The notes under the pieces are model-generated. The model had not been told where the DNA came from. It was given only the letters and a program-made list of their open reading frames with translations, and did no database searches. This document shows, one piece after another, positions 12,443 through 15,833 of a stretch of DNA of 15,833 nucleotides (position 1 is the first letter of the stretch; the number at the start of each line of letters is the position of its first letter). Source of the DNA: Bacteroidia bacterium (GTDB lineage: Bacteria; Bacteroidota; Bacteroidia; Bacteroidales; VadinHA17); the NCBI GenBank assembly GCA_026391515.1, contig JAPLEC010000444.1, positions 1-15,833 on the forward strand, in the 5' to 3' direction. A program made the translations under genes and the position numbers.

Positions 12443-14317
12443 CTATCTCCCTAAATACATTAATAAAATATTAATGTCAGAAGGCGATACACCGCTTATC
12501 CTGCCTGCCTGTCCTATACTTACAGGTCTTATTTTTGAAAGCTTTTGTCTTCCTTCTGTTGATATTGAAACCAGTTCATTATAATTAATATCATCCGGAA
12601 TTTTTAATCTTTCCAGTCTTTTAATTTTTTCTGCAACAATTTTTTCTCTTTTAATATATCCTTCATATTTTATTTTAATCTCTGCAGACTCTGTTATTTC
12701 TTCAACCTTAATACCCAGATCCTTTATTAATTCTTTCCCTGCCTTTAATTGTGACAAAAGCTCTTTTATGTTAATCTGTGGTCTTGTAGCTAGATTAATT
12801 GCTTTAATCTTTTGTTTTATTCCTGCTGTTCCCTTTTTAATTAAAAAATTATTTATCTCTATCGGATCTACACTTATTTCCTGTAAAAAACTTATTATCT
12901 TCTTTATTTTCTCGTCTTTATCTTCAAGCTCCTCCAGTCTTTTTCTGCTTGCCAGTCCAATTTTAAATCCAATTTTTGTGAGTCTTTCATCAGCATTATC
13001 CTGTCTTAATAATATTCTGTATTCTGCCCTTGAAGTAAACATCCTGTAAGGTTCGTCAACGCCTTTTGTTACCAGGTCGTCAATTAACACACCTATGTAA
13101 GCTTCTTCTCTTCCTAGAACAAGCTCTTTTCTATTTTTTACTTTTAAAACAGCATTTATTCCTGCCATTAATCCCTGTGCTCCTGCTTCTTCGTACCCTG
13201 TTGTTCCGTTTATCTGTCCGGCAAAATAAAGATTTTTAATTTCTTTAGTTTCCAGTGTATGTTTTAGCTGAGTTGGTTGAAAAAAATCATATTCTATTGC
13301 ATATCCTGGTCTGAATATTTCCACATTTTCAAGTCCCTGAACTTTTCTCAGCGCTTTAATTTGAGATTCCAGCGGCAGGCTGCTTGCAAATCCATTTACA
13401 TAGTATTCTATTGTCTCATTTCCTTCTGGTTCAATAAATAGCTGATGTGCTTCTTTTTCTTTAAATGTTACAATTTTATCTTCAATGCTTGGGCAATATC
13501 TTGGTCCTCTTCCTTTAATTCTTCCCGTAAATAACGGACTATATTTCAAACCCTTTTTTAACTCTTTATGTACTTCATTATTAGTATGAGTAATATAACA
13601 ACTTCTTTGTTTTTCAATTTTCAGATTGCTGTTTAAATAAGAAAATGATCTCCCTTCATCATCTCCTTTTTGTTCTTTCATAGCGTTGAAATCTATACTC
13701 CTTCCATCTATTCTGGCGCTGGTACCTGTCTTTAATCTTTCAACAGTGAATCCCAGCTCTCTCAACTGCTGGCTTAGTCCCTGAGAAGCCTGTTCTCCTG
13801 ATCTTCCTCCCGGTATTTTAGAAAATCCTATATGCATTAACCCTTCAAGAAATGTTCCGTTTGTCAGAATAACCGCTCTTGCATTGAATTTAGTTCCAAA
13901 AGCAGTTTCAACACCTAATATTTTCTTTTCTTTTATCATTAATTTAACTGCTTGTTCCTGCCAAATAAAAAGATTATCAGTCTTCTCCAGTTCCTTTCTC
14001 CATTCTATAGTAAACTTTTGCCTGTCGCATTGTGCTCTCGGGCTCCACATGGCTGGTCCTTTAGACCTGTTCAGCATTCTGAATTGAATCATGCTTCTGT
14101 CTGTAATTATTCCGCTTAGTCCTCCCAGTGCATCAATTTCTCTTATTATCTGTCCCTTTGCAATTCCTCCCATCGCCGGATTACATGACATCTGTGCTAA
14201 TTTTGTCATGTCCATTGTTATTAAAAGAGTTTTTGCTCCCATTTTAGCAGCAGCATGAGCAGCTTCACATCCTGCATGACCTCCTCCGACTACAATTATG
14301 TCGTATCTGAACTTCAT
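12443..14317 (-). CDS. mnmG: tRNA uridine-5-carboxymethylaminomethyl modification enzyme MnmG (GidA)
   Basis: MnmG is the FAD subunit that works with the GTPase MnmE to build cmnm5U at the wobble position of tRNAs. The 624-residue protein is complete. It has the FAD-binding loop VVGGGHAGCEAA (9-20), CNPAMGGIAKGQ (45-56) and PRAQCDRQ. The two catalytic cysteines of the family align as C45 and C275 (in RGPRYCPSIEDK, 270-281). The second FAD segment is INGTTGYEEAGAQG (369-382). SRAEYRLLLRQDNAD-like TSRAEYRILLRQDNADERL follows. The C-terminal helical MnmE/tRNA-binding domain ends with GRISGVSPSDINILLMYLGR. It begins 5 bases after ybeY. The gene is often found near the chromosome origin in bacteria, which agrees with the adjacent parS-like sites. 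Confidence 0.98.
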   Translation of the reverse strand: MKFRYDIIVVGGGHAGCEAAHAAAKMGAKTLLITMDMTKLAQMSCNPAMGGIAKGQIIREIDALGGLSGIITDRSMIQFRMLNRSKGPAMWSPRAQCDRQKFTIEWRKELEKTDNLFIWQEQAVKLMIKEKKILGVETAFGTKFNARAVILTNGTFLEGLMHIGFSKIPGGRSGEQASQGLSQQLRELGFTVERLKTGTSARIDGRSIDFNAMKEQKGDDEGRSFSYLNSNLKIEKQRSCYITHTNNEVHKELKKGLKYSPLFTGRIKGRGPRYCPSIEDKIVTFKEKEAHQLFIEPEGNETIEYYVNGFASSLPLESQIKALRKVQGLENVEIFRPGYAIEYDFFQPTQLKHTLETKEIKNLYFAGQINGTTGYEEAGAQGLMAGINAVLKVKNRKELVLGREEAYIGVLIDDLVTKGVDEPYRMFTSRAEYRILLRQDNADERLTKIGFKIGLASRKRLEELEDKDEKIKKIISFLQEISVDPIEINNFLIKKGTAGIKQKIKAINLATRPQINIKELLSQLKAGKELIKDLGIKVEEITESAEIKIKYEGYIKREKIVAEKIKRLERLKIPDDINYNELVSISTEGRQKLSKIRPVSIGQAGRISGVSPSDINILLMYLGR

Positions 14318-14322
14318 TTTAT

Positions 14323-14742
14323 TTATTTCCTAATTTTCTTTAACCACTTATTTTCTATTTTAGTTATCTCTTCTTTTTCAGCTTTCTTCTTATCCTTATA
14401 ATCACATAAGTGTAATGTTCCATGAATCATTACTCTAATCACTTCTTCTTTTAAACTAACTTTATAGTTATTTGCGTTTCTTTTAACAGTATCTATACTT
14501 AAATAAACTTCTCCATTAATTATTTTTCCATTATTATTTTCGAAAGCAACTACATCAGTAAAATAATTATGCTTTAAAAATTCCTTGTTTATTTTAATGA
14601 GTTCTTTGTCGGTTGTAAAAATAAAATTAAGGTCACCTGGAACTTTATTTTCATTCCTGATGACCTTTTCGATTAACTTTAAAATCTTTTTGCTTGATTT
14701 TAATCTGTATGTTGATTCATCATAAAAAACCCTGAGTTTCAA
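14323..14742 (-). CDS. ybeY: Endoribonuclease YbeY (16S rRNA maturation / ribosome quality control)
   Basis: YbeY is a small single-strand-specific metallo-endoribonuclease for 16S rRNA 3'-end processing. The 139-residue protein carries the core MIHGTLHLCDYKDK (105-118). H107 and H111 match the first two zinc ligands of HGxLHLxGxDH. The third ligand position, normally His, is Asp117, and the usual Gly is Asp114. Earlier family features include INKEFLKHNYFTDVVAFE (51-68) and the NGEVYLSIDTVKRNA strand-helix (76-90). Translation must begin at TTG (14740-14742). An in-frame stop lies five codons upstream with no ATG between. The TTG overlaps the TGA of the upstream ATPase gene (TTGA), so translational coupling is likely. 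The next gene, mnmG, follows after 5 bases. Confidence 0.92.
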   Translation of the reverse strand: MKLRVFYDESTYRLKSSKKILKLIEKVIRNENKVPGDLNFIFTTDKELIKINKEFLKHNYFTDVVAFENNNGKIINGEVYLSIDTVKRNANNYKVSLKEEVIRVMIHGTLHLCDYKDKKKAEKEEITKIENKWLKKIRK

Positions 14743-15143
14743 GATATTATATTTTTAAATGTCATTTTAACACTATTTCCCTTTTCGTTAAATTCTATTT
14801 CATCGGCCAATTTCTTCATCAAAAAAACACCTCTTCCATTAATTGCTTCAATATTTTCAGGCTTTGTAGGATCAGGAACTTTATCGGGTTTGAATCCATT
14901 TCCCTGATCTGTTATTGTAATCTGAACTATATTATTCTTAAGCAGAAATTCAATATACACTGATTTATTTTCATCTGACTTATTACCATGTATAATAGCA
15001 TTATTAACGGCTTCCATTGTTGAAACCAGTATTTTTCCGTAATTATCTTTATTAATACCGGCATCCTGTGTTATGGTATCAATCATATTTTCAACGATCC
15101 CCAGATTGCTTAATTTTGATTTTATATCTAATTTTTTAAACAT
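14739..15143 (-). CDS. Small histidine-kinase-like ATPase, anti-sigma (RsbW/SpoIIAB) type
   Basis: This is a stand-alone GHKL ATP-binding domain of 134 residues. The N box is MEAVNNAIIHGNK (43-55: E44, N47, N48, H52). The G1 box is DQGNGF (79-84) and the G2 box is INGRGVFLMKKLAD (101-114). It has no dimerisation-phosphoacceptor domain, so it is not a full sensor kinase. The family contains serine kinases that inhibit sigma factors or phosphorylate antagonist proteins; no partner gene is visible here. I prefer ATG at 15141-15143, because MFKKLDIKSKLSNL fits the usual N-terminus. An ATG at 15216-15218 adds 25 residues and overlaps the end of the upstream EnvC-like gene by 19 bases. The stop overlaps the ybeY start. 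Confidence 0.85.
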   Translation of the reverse strand: MFKKLDIKSKLSNLGIVENMIDTITQDAGINKDNYGKILVSTMEAVNNAIIHGNKSDENKSVYIEFLLKNNIVQITITDQGNGFKPDKVPDPTKPENIEAINGRGVFLMKKLADEIEFNEKGNSVKMTFKNIIS

Positions 15144-15199
15144 TTTTAGCTTAAAATGTCCCTTTATACTGATTTTATGAAGTTTTGTTTCAAATAGTT

Positions 15200-15833
15200 C
15201 TAAATTTTTGCAATCCATTGTTCCGGATCCAGGTAACCTTGTTCAAATATCATGAATTTAATTGTACTGCTATAATTGTCTTTCGGGTCCGAATATACTT
15301 CTCCTATTTCTTCCTTAATTTCTACTTTATCACCCTTTTTTACACTTACATTTACCAGGTTATTGTAAACCGATAGATACTTCCCATGCCTTATTATCAC
15401 AGTCATATTGGCGCCCGAAATAGCAGTAATTGCAGTAACTTCACCTTTAAAAATGCTTCTTGCCCTTATTTTCCCTGAGCTTGTAATGTCAATACCGTTG
15501 TTTTTTTCTGTAACATATTTTAATACAGGATGTTGATGTACACCAAAATGACTTGTAATTGTTCCTCGTTCTACCGGCCATGGGAGGCGTCCCTTGTTTT
15601 CAGAAAAATTTTCACCTATTATTTTTTGCTCAGGAGTTAATTCGTTTCTTATATTTTTTCTTCTTTCTTCTTCAATAATTTTTGCTATTTCCCTTTCTAT
15701 TCTTTGTGCTATTTTTTTCTTTTCTTCCAATTCTTTCTTCAGCTGTTTCTCTTTGTTTCCCAATGATTTTATCATTTTTTGCTTTCTTGTCTGTTCTCCC
15801 TGTAGAAGATTTTGTTGTTGTACTTCTTTTTGT
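15200..15833 (-). CDS. EnvC-like coiled-coil / degenerate LytM (M23) protein, 5' end outside window
   Basis: The frame is open to the window edge, and the visible 211 codons are the C-terminal part. A Lys/Glu/Gln-rich coiled coil comes first (15605-15833, including LGNKEKQLKKELEEKKK and IEREIAKIIEEERRKN), then an M23 LytM domain beginning LPWPVERGTITSHFG. The zinc site is not intact. The usual HxGIDI first ligand reads NNGIDI, and the usual HxH strand (LHFEIW) reads IKFMIFEQ, although the Asp is kept. With the coiled coil this fits EnvC-type proteins, which activate cell-wall amidases at the division septum rather than cut peptidoglycan themselves (known for EnvC; inferred here). An internal ATG at 15773-15775 is not a convincing start, since the coiled coil continues upstream. 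Location is expected to be periplasmic; the signal peptide would be outside the window. Confidence 0.88.
   Translation of the reverse strand, partial: QKEVQQQNLLQGEQTRKQKMIKSLGNKEKQLKKELEEKKKIAQRIEREIAKIIEEERRKNIRNELTPEQKIIGENFSENKGRLPWPVERGTITSHFGVHQHPVLKYVTEKNNGIDITSSGKIRARSIFKGEVTAITAISGANMTVIIRHGKYLSVYNNLVNVSVKKGDKVEIKEEIGEVYSDPKDNYSSTIKFMIFEQGYLDPEQWIAKI

Noticed and set aside
1..15833. CRISPR array, tRNA/rRNA genes, insertion sequences, defence or toxin-antitoxin modules
   Set aside because: No regularly spaced repeats with unique spacers, no tRNA-like arms, and no transposase, nuclease-effector or toxin-antitoxin motifs were seen in any frame.

Overview
The window looks like a chromosomal segment of a Bacteroidetes (Bacteroidota) bacterium, probably Bacteroidales-like. 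The reasons are the 7-bp promoter elements matching TAnnTTTG (1000-1007 minus, 1073-1080 plus, 6320-6327 plus), the scarcity of Shine-Dalgarno sequences, a Bacteroidetes-type LspA with a long loop before its first catalytic Asp, and the gene block EnvC-like / anti-sigma-type ATPase / ybeY / mnmG / salvage enzyme / uvrC. Assignments come from reading motifs only; no database search was possible. No plasmid, phage, IS, CRISPR or tRNA/rRNA signal was seen.

Left part (1-3375): the 3' end of lspA (signal peptidase II), a convergent ArsR-type regulator, a divergent long-chain polyprenyl diphosphate synthase, and a convergent MFS permease. Degenerate heptanucleotide repeats flank arsR on both sides, and one of them sits between two outward-facing promoters.

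Middle part (3523-8337, all plus): a tight four-gene run (CoA-binding protein, 4HBT thioesterase, Tat-exported aldo/keto reductase, exported SMP-30-like lactonase), then a promoter and a 6-phosphofructokinase coupled to a HAD phosphatase. The last codons of the HAD gene are made of a dispersed REP-like repeat. Two more copies lie in the gene-poor 8338-8743 region between convergent gene sets.

Right part (8744-15833, all minus; transcription runs from high to low coordinates): an EnvC-like LytM protein (cut by the window edge), a small HATPase, ybeY (TTG start overlapping the preceding stop), mnmG, adenine deaminase and uvrC. This combines envelope, RNA-processing, tRNA-modification, purine-salvage and DNA-repair functions.

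The most striking non-coding signal is a set of three 16-bp palindromic sites of the ParB/parS type (8723-8738, 12186-12201, 12423-12438). One lies inside the adenine deaminase reading frame and exactly equals the classical TGTTNCACGTGAAACA consensus. This suggests a chromosomal centromere cluster, and therefore an origin-proximal location. No convincing DnaA-box cluster or oriC was found in the window itself.
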